This document shows positions 1 to 6,846 of a stretch of 9,306 nucleotides of DNA, piece by piece (position 1 is the stretch's first letter; each line of letters begins with the position of its first letter). The notes beneath the pieces are model-generated. The model was given only the letters and a program-made list of their open reading frames with translations. It had not been told where the DNA came from and searched no databases. Both the position numbers and the translations under genes were made by a program. The DNA lies in contig JAHFDE010000019.1 in the NCBI GenBank assembly GCA_023249165.1, forward strand, positions 1 through 9,306, given 5' to 3'. Source of the stretch: Candidatus Methylomirabilota bacterium (GTDB lineage Bacteria; Methylomirabilota; Methylomirabilia; Methylomirabilales; CSP1-5).

Positions 1-466
1 CGATAAGGCCTTTCGCGCTGGGGCCCAGTTCTTCCTGCCGAAACCGTTTCGTGCGGCGAGCCTCCTCGGTTTGGTAGAGTTGGCCGCAGACCGGGCTCAG
101 AAGACCGTCCCAATGCAGCGTCGGCGGCGCCATCCCCGTCACCCGGCAGAGATTCCGGTCTCGTGCGTCGTCGAGGACAATGCGCACACGACCCGGGAAC
201 TCATGGGCCACACCGTCAACGTCAGCCTCAGCGGGCTGTCCATGTGGCTGCCCGAAAGGCTCGACCAAGGGACCGTCTTCCAGCTCAAGCTGGCCCTCCC
301 CGAAGGCCCGATTACTGCCAAGGGTAGGGTGATGTGGCAGGATCCCAAACAGGCCGGGGATGGGCGATTCCACCATGGCGTCCGGCTTCTCGGCTTTACG
401 GAGGAGGGTGCCCTCTCACAGTACAGACGGCAACTCAGTCAGCTCGCGGAGGAGGCGACCGAGTAG
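1..466 (+). CDS. Response regulator receiver-PilZ fusion protein (5'-truncated)
   Basis: The reading frame is open from base 2 to the TAG at 464-466, so the gene begins before the window. The first visible residues (DKAFRAGAQFFLPKPF) match the end of a CheY-like receiver domain. The Lys-Pro pair is the conserved lysine of the phosphorylation site and its cis-proline neighbour. After a short linker comes a PilZ domain with the arginine-rich RRRHPR stretch (RxxxR) and NVSLSG (fits D/NxSxxG), the two motifs that bind cyclic-di-GMP. Both look intact. A TTG at 71 could be called as a start, but that would cut off the receiver remnant, and the continuous upstream homology argues against it. Such proteins couple a phosphorelay to c-di-GMP, often for motility, pili or exopolysaccharide. 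The phospho-acceptor Asp lies outside the window, so phosphorylation competence cannot be judged. Confidence 0.85.
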   Translation, partial: DKAFRAGAQFFLPKPFRAASLLGLVELAADRAQKTVPMQRRRRHPRHPAEIPVSCVVEDNAHTTRELMGHTVNVSLSGLSMWLPERLDQGTVFQLKLALPEGPITAKGRVMWQDPKQAGDGRFHHGVRLLGFTEEGALSQYRRQLSQLAEEATE

Positions 467-497
467 GGAGAGCGCCCGTGAGTGCGCCAGATTCGTG

Positions 498-716
498 GTG
501 AAAAACAGGGCCGTCATCGACCGCAGCGTGGGACTCTGCAGTATCTGCATTCATGCGAAGCGCGTGGGGAGCGCGCGCGGCTCCGTCTTCTGGCTCTGCC
601 GTCGTGCGGCGCAGGACCGACGATTTCCCAAATACCCGCGGCTGCCGGTAGAAAGGTGCGCCGGGTTTGCATCGGCTGGAGCGACACCTGGGGCGGAGGG
701 TCGGGATCGCGGGTGA
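498..716 (+). CDS. Small four-cysteine conserved hypothetical protein
   Basis: This is a short frame of about 72 residues ending at TGA 714-716. It contains the pattern CSICIHA, then SARGSVFWLC, then RFPKYPRLPVERC. I recognise this as a widespread family of small uncharacterised proteins with the layout CxxCxH...SxRGSxFxxC...RFPKYPxLPVxxCxG. Counting from GTG 498, the cysteines are residues 14, 17, 34 and 54 and the histidine is residue 19, a spacing compatible with a zinc or iron-sulfur site (inference). The start is uncertain: GTG 495, 498 and 528 are all in frame and none has a good Shine-Dalgarno. The frame stays open upstream into the PilZ gene, so a longer call would be an artefact. It follows the PilZ gene on the same strand and converges on the GAF gene, with stop codons about 20 nt apart. 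Function unknown. Confidence 0.68.
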   Translation: MKNRAVIDRSVGLCSICIHAKRVGSARGSVFWLCRRAAQDRRFPKYPRLPVERCAGFASAGATPGAEGRDRG

Positions 717-736
717 GCAAGACTTCCGCAGTTCCC

Positions 737-1363
737 TCAGCCATCGGGCGGGATCACTCCCAGGATATGCGGGGCGAGCCAGTTGCTGAGCTCGGTCAAA
801 CTGCAGAGATCATGAGGGGTGAAATTGGGCCCAGCCTCTTCCAGGGATTTCCCCTTCCTGCTCACCTGGATCACCCCGATGGACTCGCCCCGGGGGGTGA
901 GCAACGGGGCAGAGATCATCTTTTGGATCTTGAGAGGCCTCTGTGCCCTCGGGTTGATACGCTCGTAAATGTCCAAGTGCTGGATCTGGGAGACGTGGTT
1001 GTCGATCCTCCCCTTCCTGGCCCGAAGGGCCTCCCCGGCAATGCTCGAGGCGCTGACGGGGAAGAGATTCTTCTGATCCCCGTAAAAGGTGAAGGGGTAA
1101 GCAAACCCGAGCGTGAGACCTTGATCCCTTACCAGGAGAATGGCGACCTCATCCTCCCGCACCGAGAACGCGTGGGCGATCGCTAGGCCGAGGCTCGTCA
1201 TGAGCCGCTTCATTAGATCCGCGGACGGCGGGCCCCCTTTTCGCAAGACATCGAGTTCCCGCCTGACTTCGACGGGGATCTGTTCAATCACCCGCCTGAT
1301 CAAGGCGCGCCGCTCAGCTGCTTTCACGTCAGAAGGGGCCTTTTCCTCCGGCGCAAGACTCAT
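737..1363 (-). CDS. GAF domain-containing protein
   Basis: The product is 208 residues, soluble, with no signal peptide or membrane segment. An N-terminal helical stretch (about residues 10-60) leads into a GAF domain (about 60-200). GAF-like features include the SIAGEALRARKGRIDNHV segment, followed by MISAPLLTPRGESIGVIQVSRK and then a C-terminal helix starting FTPHDLCSLTELSNWLAPHI. GAF domains bind small ligands such as cyclic nucleotides or tetrapyrroles, or act as dimerisation and sensory modules. No kinase, GGDEF, HD or DNA-binding output is attached, so this is a stand-alone sensor or a partner for a separate protein. The ATG start is supported by an upstream AGAAGGA at 5-6 nt on the minus strand. 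The gene is divergent from the M28 peptidase gene. The ligand cannot be told from the sequence. Confidence 0.82.
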   Translation of the reverse strand: MSLAPEEKAPSDVKAAERRALIRRVIEQIPVEVRRELDVLRKGGPPSADLMKRLMTSLGLAIAHAFSVREDEVAILLVRDQGLTLGFAYPFTFYGDQKNLFPVSASSIAGEALRARKGRIDNHVSQIQHLDIYERINPRAQRPLKIQKMISAPLLTPRGESIGVIQVSRKGKSLEEAGPNFTPHDLCSLTELSNWLAPHILGVIPPDG

Positions 1364-1559
1364 GGTATCCTTCTGTCTTTCTATCTTTCATCCTTCGCCT
1401 GCCGCCCCCTCCAGAAAATGCCACCGGAGAGTCAGCGGATGCGCGGTCAACCGAGAAGCGTGTCCCTGCAGAATGTGTGCCATCATGACTCCTGTTGAGG
1501 AGAGGGTGCGGTCTCGGTCATCTTACCGAATGGACGCCTGATGAGCCACCCGGTCCAGA
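1364..1559. other. Divergent intergenic region between GAF and M28 genes
   Basis: This is about 200 nt, or about 280 nt if the M28 gene starts at its internal ATGs. It should hold promoters for both flanking genes. The only clear signal is the Shine-Dalgarno of the minus-strand GAF gene, just next to its start. TTGACC on the minus strand and TTGACT near 1569 on the plus strand resemble -35 boxes, but neither has a credible -10 at 16-18 nt. No hairpin, repeat or small gene was seen. Confidence 0.4.
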
Positions 1560-2669
1560 GTGGGGGCGTTGACTCTGTACAGGCTTCGGGATGGCGAAAT
1601 CGGTAGCCCGTGCATCGATGAGATGCTCGACAATGACACCATGATGGGGCACGAGTTCGTGCCACGAGGAAGGCGGCAGTGGCGTTCCATCCTCCTGCGA
1701 TGGTTGCCCGTTGTATTGATTGTGGTGGCCGGCTTGCTGTACATTAGCAGGATGCCCAAGAGATCGTATTCGGGTCCCTTCCACCCCCTGTCGGAAAACG
1801 AGCGGGTATTGGAGAACCGCCTCAAGAGCCACGTCACGGTGCTCGCGGGCGAGATCGGCGAGAGGAACCTCTGGCATCCCAAGGGCCTTGAAGCTTCCGC
1901 CGACTACATCGCACAGGTCCTTCGCGATCTGGGATATGAGGTGCGGATACAAGAGTTCACGGTCACAGGGGCGACGGTCAGGAACCTCGAAGCCGCACTG
2001 GTCGGGGCCTCCTTTCCGGGAGAGATTGTCGTTGTTGGGGCCCACTATGATTCGGTCATCGGGAGCCCCGGTGCAAACGATAACGCCTCCGGTGTTGCTG
2101 GCCTCTTGGAGATGGCCCGTCTCCTTGCCGGTCGGCCCCTCTCCCGAACGGTACGGTTCGTGGCCTTCGTCAACGAGGAGCCGCCTTTTTTCCAGACTGA
2201 CCACATGGGAAGCCGTGTCTACGCGTCCCGATCGCGTCAGAGAGGAGAGCAGATTGTGGCCATGCTTTCCATTGAGACCATCGGGTATTACTCCGAGGAG
2301 CGGGGGAGTCAACGATACCCTTTCCCTTTCGGCCTTTTGTATCCCGACACCGCCAACTTCATAGGATTCGTCGCCAATATTGCCTCACGCGATCTGCTCC
2401 GCCGAGCCATAGCGACCTTCCGTGAACGGACGGATTTCCCCTCGGAGGGGATCGCGGCTCCGAGCTGGATCATGGGGATCGGATGGTCGGATCATTGGTC
2501 CTTTTGGGAGGAAGGGTACCCCGCCCTCATGGTCACCGACACGGCCCTGTTCCGATATCGGTACTACCATACGGCGCACGACACACCAGACAAGATCGAC
2601 TATGCCCGTATGGCGCGCGTGGTGACCGGGATTACTGGCATCGTGACTAGACTGACCGGCCCCGATTAA
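1560..2669 (+). CDS. Membrane-anchored M28-family zinc metallopeptidase
   Basis: This is a di-zinc aminopeptidase-type hydrolase. With the 369-residue numbering the M28 ligand series is visible in order: H162 and D164 (AHYDS), D174 (GANDNASG), E206/E207 (VNEEPPF, catalytic Glu plus ligand), E239 (SIETIG) and H340 (HTAHDTPD). The segment GWSDHW at 308-313 is also typical. One hydrophobic segment at about 44-62 after basic residues (RGRRQWR) predicts an N-in membrane anchor with the catalytic domain outside the cytoplasm. The start is doubtful: GTG 1560 is the first possible codon after the stop at 1542-1544 and lacks a good ribosome-binding site. ATG 1623 or ATG 1641/1644 would give a shorter, more ordinary cytoplasmic tail. 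It probably hydrolyses peptides from the periplasm or outside; the exact substrate (amino-terminal residue, dipeptide or other) is not readable. The DUF2784 gene follows after 23 nt. Confidence 0.92.
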   Translation: MGALTLYRLRDGEIGSPCIDEMLDNDTMMGHEFVPRGRRQWRSILLRWLPVVLIVVAGLLYISRMPKRSYSGPFHPLSENERVLENRLKSHVTVLAGEIGERNLWHPKGLEASADYIAQVLRDLGYEVRIQEFTVTGATVRNLEAALVGASFPGEIVVVGAHYDSVIGSPGANDNASGVAGLLEMARLLAGRPLSRTVRFVAFVNEEPPFFQTDHMGSRVYASRSRQRGEQIVAMLSIETIGYYSEERGSQRYPFPFGLLYPDTANFIGFVANIASRDLLRRAIATFRERTDFPSEGIAAPSWIMGIGWSDHWSFWEEGYPALMVTDTALFRYRYYHTAHDTPDKIDYARMARVVTGITGIVTRLTGPD

Positions 2670-2692
2670 AGTCACATGTAGGGAAGCAGCGC

Positions 2693-3064
2693 GTGCTCTA
2701 TCGCATATTAGCGGACCTGGTTGTCATGACGCATCTTGCCTTCGTTCTGTTCGCTGTACTGGGAGGGTTCTTGGTGGTCAGATGGAAACGCTGTGCGTGG
2801 GTACACGCCCCCGCCTTTCTCTGGGCTGCATTCATCGAATTCTCCGGTTGGGTGTGCCCCCTGACGCCCCTCGAGAACTGGCTCCGCAACAGAGGCGGGG
2901 CGATGGGTTACCGGGCCAGCTTCGTCGAGCACTACATCCTCCCCGTACTCTACCCAGTCTCGCTTACGCACCAGTTGCAGATCTCCTTGGGTCTCCTTGT
3001 CATCGCCGTTAATCTGGGGATCTATAGCTGGCTATGGCGACGCCCCCTGAAAAGCAACATGTGA
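2693..3064 (+). CDS. DUF2784 family integral membrane protein
   Basis: The product is 123 residues and mostly hydrophobic, with three to four membrane helices (about 5-28, 36-54, 79-92 and 95-115). The family signature is clear: an opening MLYRILADLVVMTHLAFV, then the VCPLTPLENWLR motif in the middle and FVEHYILPVLYP after it. Length and motif order match the DUF2784 family, whose function is unknown. GTG at 2693 is chosen because the protein aligns with the family from its first residue and a purine-rich GGGAAG lies about 7 nt upstream. The gap after the M28 gene is only 23 nt, so co-transcription is likely, but I see no functional link. The protein ends shortly after a basic RRPLK segment, as expected for a cytoplasmic tail. 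Confidence 0.88.
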   Translation: MLYRILADLVVMTHLAFVLFAVLGGFLVVRWKRCAWVHAPAFLWAAFIEFSGWVCPLTPLENWLRNRGGAMGYRASFVEHYILPVLYPVSLTHQLQISLGLLVIAVNLGIYSWLWRRPLKSNM

Positions 3065-3168
3065 GAAAAGGTTCCCGACACCAGACAGATCACACTTCCC
3101 GTTGCGAACGCCGTGGTTGAGCTGACCGAGCCCGGGGCGTTGATAGAAGGCCGGGGCGAGGAGACCAG

Positions 3169-5127
3169 ATGATTGACAGGAACACCATCCCCCTCATCCC
3201 ACGCCAGGTCCTGTTCGGCAACCCGGACAAGGCCTCAGTGCAGCTCAGCCCCGATGGGACCAAGATTGGCTACCTTGCCCCGGTGGGAGGCGTCCTCAAC
3301 GTCTGGGTCGGGCCTGCCAATCATCCGGCGGCGGCGAGGCCAGTCACGAGGGATACTGACCGTGGCATCCGCTTCTACGATTGGACCTACACGAGTAACC
3401 ACATCCTCTTCATCCAAGACAAGGGCGGCGATGAGAACTGGCGGCTGTACAGTGTAGACTTGGAAACCGGCGAAACCAAGGATCTCACTCCCCTGGAAGG
3501 TGTGCAGGCCCGATTCCAGGAGATCAGCCCGCAGTTCCCGGCCGAAATTCTGGTCGCGCTCAACGATCGCGATCCCCGGCTTCACGATCTCTACCGCATC
3601 AACATCGCCACGGGGGAGAGGCGTCTCGTCCAGAAGAACGAGGGGTTCGCCGGCTTCGTCACCGACCGGGATTATCGTGTTCGTCTTGCGCTGCGCGTCC
3701 TGCCGGACGGCGGCAGCGAGATGCTCAGGGCGACCGAACACGGAGGGTGGACATCGTTTGCACGTATCCCCACGGAGGACACGCTGACCACATCCCCTGT
3801 CGGATTCGATACGGCGGGCACGATTCTGTACATGATCGACAGCCGCAACCGGAACACCGGGGCACTGATGGCACTCGATCTTGACACCGGAAAGCAGACC
3901 CTCTTGGCGGAGGACCCACGGGCGGACGTCAGCGACGTGGTGATCCATCCAACGGAGAAGAGGGTGCAGGCCGCCGCGTTCACGTACGAGCGCAAGGTCT
4001 GGCAGATCCTCGACCAGTCCATTGCGGGAGACTGGGCCGCCCTGCGTACGATTGCCACCGGCGATGTCGAGGTGGTGAGTCGGACCCTCGACGACCGGTA
4101 CTGGATCGTGGCCTATATCATGGACGATGGCCCGGTCCGCTACTATCGGTACGACCGTGCGGGACAGAAGGCACAATTTCTCTTCACGAATCGGGAGCAA
4201 CTCGAGGGTCTGCCTCTGGCCAAGATGCACCCCATCGTCATCACATCGCGTGATGGGTTGAACCTGGTCAGCTACTACACACTGCCGCCCGGAAGCGACA
4301 GCGATGGCAACGCCCGACCTGACGAGCCCCTCCCGACGGTCCTGGTGGTGCACGGCGGACCATGGGCGCGCGACACATGGGGCTACAATCCGTGGCACCA
4401 GTGGCTGGCTAACCGGGGGTACGCAGTCCTGAGCGTCAACTTCCGTGGGTCCACCGGATTCGGAAAGGCCCTGATCAACGCCAGCACCAGCGAGTGGGGG
4501 GCCAAGATGCACGACGATCTCATCGACGCCGTTCATTGGGCCATCCAGCAGGGGATCGCCAACCCCCAGCGCGTGGCGATCATGGGAGGCAGCTACGGCG
4601 GATACGCCACGCTGGTCGGCATGACGTTCACACCAGAGATGTTTGCGTGCGGGATAGACATCGTGGGCCCCTCGAACTTGGTGACACTGCTCGAGTCAAT
4701 CCCGCCATACTGGCAGCCTCAGGTTGACCTCTGGGCCACCCGCGTGGGTGATCACAGAACAGAGGAGGGCCGCGCGTTCCTGACGAAACGGTCCCCCTTC
4801 ACCTGCGCGCACCGGATTCAGCGACCACTGCTGATCGGCCATGGAGCCAATGATCCGCGGGTCAAGCAGACCGAGTCCGACCAGATCGTGCAGGTGATGC
4901 AGGAGAAGGAAATCCCGGTCACGTACGTGCTCTACCCTGATGAGGGACACGGCTTCGCACGACCGGAGAACCGCCTGTCGTTCAACGCCGTCGCCGAGGC
5001 ATTCCTCTCGAAGTGTCTGGGCGGGCGCTGTGAGCCTATCGGCGATGATTTCACAGGCGCGAGCATCACCGTCCCCGTCGGAGCCGACCAGGTCCGTGGT
5101 GTGCCGGAGGCTCTTTCGACGAAGTGA
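3169..5127 (+). CDS. S9 family prolyl oligopeptidase-type serine peptidase
   Basis: The product is 652 residues with the two-part layout of the S9 family (dipeptidyl peptidase IV / acylaminoacyl peptidase-like). Residues 1-350 form a propeller-like domain with WD/PD40-type repeats such as SPDGTKIGYLAP and LYSVDLETGETKDL. Residues from about 355 form an alpha/beta hydrolase. The catalytic triad is visible: Ser475 in GGSYGGYA, Asp562 in GHGANDPRV and His594 in DEGHGF. The oxyanion-side motif HGGPWARDTW starts at 395. There is no signal peptide, so the enzyme is probably cytosolic and degrades short peptides or acylated peptides. ATG 3169 has a strong GAGGAG Shine-Dalgarno at 3158-3163. It sits 104 nt after the DUF2784 gene. 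A short low-similarity tail follows the hydrolase fold (about 622-652). Confidence 0.94.
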   Translation: MIDRNTIPLIPRQVLFGNPDKASVQLSPDGTKIGYLAPVGGVLNVWVGPANHPAAARPVTRDTDRGIRFYDWTYTSNHILFIQDKGGDENWRLYSVDLETGETKDLTPLEGVQARFQEISPQFPAEILVALNDRDPRLHDLYRINIATGERRLVQKNEGFAGFVTDRDYRVRLALRVLPDGGSEMLRATEHGGWTSFARIPTEDTLTTSPVGFDTAGTILYMIDSRNRNTGALMALDLDTGKQTLLAEDPRADVSDVVIHPTEKRVQAAAFTYERKVWQILDQSIAGDWAALRTIATGDVEVVSRTLDDRYWIVAYIMDDGPVRYYRYDRAGQKAQFLFTNREQLEGLPLAKMHPIVITSRDGLNLVSYYTLPPGSDSDGNARPDEPLPTVLVVHGGPWARDTWGYNPWHQWLANRGYAVLSVNFRGSTGFGKALINASTSEWGAKMHDDLIDAVHWAIQQGIANPQRVAIMGGSYGGYATLVGMTFTPEMFACGIDIVGPSNLVTLLESIPPYWQPQVDLWATRVGDHRTEEGRAFLTKRSPFTCAHRIQRPLLIGHGANDPRVKQTESDQIVQVMQEKEIPVTYVLYPDEGHGFARPENRLSFNAVAEAFLSKCLGGRCEPIGDDFTGASITVPVGADQVRGVPEALSTK

Positions 5128-5327
5128 CACGCGAACGCATGAAGAGTTGCCTGTCCCTCCACCCTTGTCCGGCAAGTGTTTCGCATGCAAGGGGGCTCTG
5201 GGATCCGTGCGTGAATACGTGAGCGCAGACCCATGCCGTATGGCCCTTGATCGCCGAACACAACTCAAGTATTGTGGTACCGTCGGCTGGAGCACCACCC
5301 GCGCGCATTCGAGCCTGAACCCGTAAA
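5128..5327. other. Intergenic spacer between S9 peptidase and rhodanese genes
   Basis: About 200 nt without a convincing gene. CCCTTG and CAAGGG, about 20 nt apart near 5163-5193, could form a 6-bp stem, but the loop is long and no T-run follows, so it is not a clear terminator. An in-frame extension across the region (with CFACK) has no recognisable family similarity and is treated as chance. Confidence 0.35.
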
Positions 5328-5339
5328 GTGAGTCCCGGC

Positions 5340-6233
5340 ATGGCCTACAAGGATTTCATGAACCCCGAGCTGGCCTGGACACCACAACAGCTCCGCCAGC
5401 GAATCGGCGACCGCAAGGGCGATGATCTGGTCATCATCGACACGCGGCCCGCTCCGGACTACTGTGCCGGCCACATCGAAGGTGCCGCCCACTTCGACCT
5501 TTACGGTGTCTCGCTGAATGACACGCGGCCCGAGGCCCTCGCCGCCTTTATCTGGACGCTAGCCTACCTGATGGAGATCCGGGGCGTCGACTACGACAAG
5601 ACAGTGGTCTTCTATGAGTCCAATACCGGGTTCCGCGCGGCCCGCGGCTTCTGGTTCCTCGAGTACCTGGGCCACGAAGATGTGCACATCCTGGATGGGG
5701 GGATTCGCGCCTGGAAGGGGGCGGGCTTCCCCCTGACACGCGAGGCCTGGCCCATGTTCGGAAGCGCGGCGGACATTGGATCAAAGGGGGGGGGCCGTAT
5801 CGTCCGCACCGGCTTTTCCAAGCATCTCAAGAAGCCCGTAGAGGACCGTCTCGCGACGGCGCAGTACATCCAGAACCACCTGAAAGACCCGGAGATGAAG
5901 ATTCACGATGCACGCACCGAGGCCGAGCACTACGGCGAGCACGTACGGGCCGCCCGCGGCGGGACCATCCCGGGATCTATTCACCTCGAATGGGTGCACT
6001 TCCTCGGTCCCGATGGGGCGCTCCGGCCGGCCGCCGAGCTCAGAGAGATGCTCGCGAGCCGCGGCCTCACGCCGGACAAAGAGATTGTTCCCCTCTGCCA
6101 CGGAGGTTACCGGTCAGCCCACGCCTATCTTGTCTACCGCCTGCTCGGCTATCCGCGCGCGCGAAACTACCTCGGTTCTTGGAAGGAATGGGGGGACCGG
6201 ACCGACCTTCCTCTCGAGGTCCCGATCCGCTGA
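5340..6233 (+). CDS. Two-domain rhodanese-type sulfurtransferase
   Basis: This is a tandem rhodanese, thiosulfate or 3-mercaptopyruvate sulfurtransferase type, which moves sulfane sulfur to an acceptor such as cyanide or a thiol. Numbered from ATG 5340 (297 residues), the N-terminal domain shows IIDTRPAPDYCAGHI (about 32-46) and HILDGGIRAWKGAGFP (about 116-131). Its catalytic position carries Glu93 in FYESNTGF, as expected for the usually inactive first domain. The C-terminal domain has HDARTEAEHYGEH and the active loop CHGGYR with Cys253, followed by YLGSWKEWG. The loop differs from the classic CRKGVT and CGSGVT forms, so substrate preference is open. ATG 5340 is preferred over GTG 5328 because a weak AAGTGAG lies about 8 nt upstream of it; GTG 5328 would add four residues. 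No signal peptide is seen. Confidence 0.92.
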   Translation: MAYKDFMNPELAWTPQQLRQRIGDRKGDDLVIIDTRPAPDYCAGHIEGAAHFDLYGVSLNDTRPEALAAFIWTLAYLMEIRGVDYDKTVVFYESNTGFRAARGFWFLEYLGHEDVHILDGGIRAWKGAGFPLTREAWPMFGSAADIGSKGGGRIVRTGFSKHLKKPVEDRLATAQYIQNHLKDPEMKIHDARTEAEHYGEHVRAARGGTIPGSIHLEWVHFLGPDGALRPAAELREMLASRGLTPDKEIVPLCHGGYRSAHAYLVYRLLGYPRARNYLGSWKEWGDRTDLPLEVPIR

Positions 6234-6299
6234 GGCCCCTTCCCGTCCCTTTCGAAGGTCGGCAGCCCCACAGGCACCGCGGCCCGGCACCAGGGGCAG

Positions 6300-6322
6300 G
6301 GAGGTGGTGGTTTGACACCTCC
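6300..6322 (+). promoter_or_regulatory. Inverted repeat overlapping the -35 box (candidate operator)
   Basis: GGAGGTG (6300-6306) and CACCTCC (6316-6322) are perfect 7-bp arms separated by 9 nt. The right arm and the loop contain the TTGACA -35 element at 6312-6317. A dyad in this position could be a repressor or activator site. As RNA it could instead be a weak hairpin after the rhodanese gene, but no T-run follows. The left arm is absent from the corresponding place upstream of the second cassette. Confidence 0.45.
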
Positions 6323-6340
6323 GCCGCAGGCCGATAAAAT
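6312..6340 (+). promoter_or_regulatory. Strong sigma70-type promoter for lipoprotein-HAMP-pilin operon
   Basis: The -35 is TTGACA (6312-6317, perfect), the spacer is 17 nt, and the -10 is TAAAAT (6335-6340, five of six). Transcription would start near 6346-6348 and give a leader of about 125-130 nt before the ATG at 6475. This is the best promoter match in the window and lies in the gap between the rhodanese gene and the first cassette. Confidence 0.72.
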
Positions 6341-6357
6341 GCGCCGATAGGCCCCGT

Positions 6358-6401
6358 TTGGCCTCCGGTTTGCAAATCCTCTGATAGACAAACTCTGCTG
6401 A
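6358..6401 (+). promoter_or_regulatory. Leader block conserved upstream of both cassette copies (copy 1)
   Basis: Aligned without gaps to 8177-8220, 29 of 44 positions agree by hand count. The shared core is TTGGCC, then TTTGCA, CCT-TG, an A-rich step, ACT-T and CTGA. The distance from the TTGACA to TTTGCA is the same in both copies (57 nt start to start). Just upstream, AGGCC and GGCCT form a 5-bp hairpin around CCGTTT. It could be a regulatory leader RNA, a protein site, or leftover sequence from the duplication. It matches no riboswitch class that I can recognise. Confidence 0.4.
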
Positions 6402-6474
6402 AGAGCCCGATCTCCGGACACCGGGCCTAATCAAGAGAAGCTGCCTGCCCATGAAGAACGCGGGGTCGAAAGAG

Positions 6475-6846
6475 ATGACACCAAGGAGAATTGTCGCCGC
6501 AACGGCCCTCCTTGCCACCCTCGCTGGATGTCAAGCACAGAAGGAGAATCCTGTCCCCGACCATCTCCTGGGGGTGTGGACGACCTCGGCACCCCGGTAT
6601 GCCGATCGCTACATCGAGATCAGAAATGACATGATCATCTTTGGCACGGGGGGTGACGCGTTCGAACTCCATGCGCTCACGGACCTGAGAGAGGCGCGTG
6701 AAGCAGAGGACATCGTGTACACGATCACCCACCTCAATCACTTCGGGCAGGCGTACACCCTCTCTTTCTATTATCACCCGGCCAAGGATGGTATCATACG
6801 GTTCAAGAATCAAAAGGAGATCGTTTGGACGAAGGAGAAGCTGTAG
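6475..6846 (+). CDS. Small outer-envelope lipoprotein, cassette copy 1
   Basis: The product is 123 residues with a textbook lipoprotein signal: basic MTPRR, a hydrophobic run, then lipobox LAGC with the lipidated Cys19. Gln at +2 suggests sorting to the outer membrane. The mature part is rich in alternating beta-strand patterns (LLGVWTT, DRYIEIRND, MIIFGTGG, YTITHLNH, YTLSFYY) and looks like a small beta-barrel or lipocalin-like fold (inference). I do not recognise a named family. The frame also has an ATG at 6451. The second copy has ATC at that place, and the signal peptide is complete from 6475, so 6475 is preferred. Its weakness is that the purine-rich AAAGAG lies directly against the ATG. 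The stop codon abuts the next start (TAG|ATG). The last codons (WTKE) contain the GAAGGAG Shine-Dalgarno of the HAMP gene. Confidence 0.85.
   Translation: MTPRRIVAATALLATLAGCQAQKENPVPDHLLGVWTTSAPRYADRYIEIRNDMIIFGTGGDAFELHALTDLREAREAEDIVYTITHLNHFGQAYTLSFYYHPAKDGIIRFKNQKEIVWTKEKL

Noticed and set aside
482..1186. Long plus-strand frame of 234 codons
   Set aside because: It is mostly the antisense of the GAF gene, which has clear family motifs and a good ribosome-binding site. Its first part overlaps the four-cysteine gene in another frame and has no recognisable domain.
1518..2312. 264-codon minus-strand frame
   Set aside because: Antisense to the M28 peptidase with no recognisable motif.
3235..4536. 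433-codon minus-strand frame
   Set aside because: It lies wholly antisense to the S9 peptidase, whose catalytic triad and propeller repeats are unmistakable; it is a GC-rich shadow frame.
4940..5326. Plus-strand frame extending into the spacer with a CxxC motif
   Set aside because: It starts inside the S9 gene, has no ribosome-binding site, and the isolated CFAC motif is not backed by any family pattern.
6358..6420. Possible tRNA fragment, attachment site or c-di-GMP riboswitch near GGTTTGCAAATCC and GCCTCCGG
   Set aside because: No cloverleaf can be folded and no CCA end is present. The GEMM core elements (CACAGGGCAAACC and GACGCAAAG) are missing in both copies.
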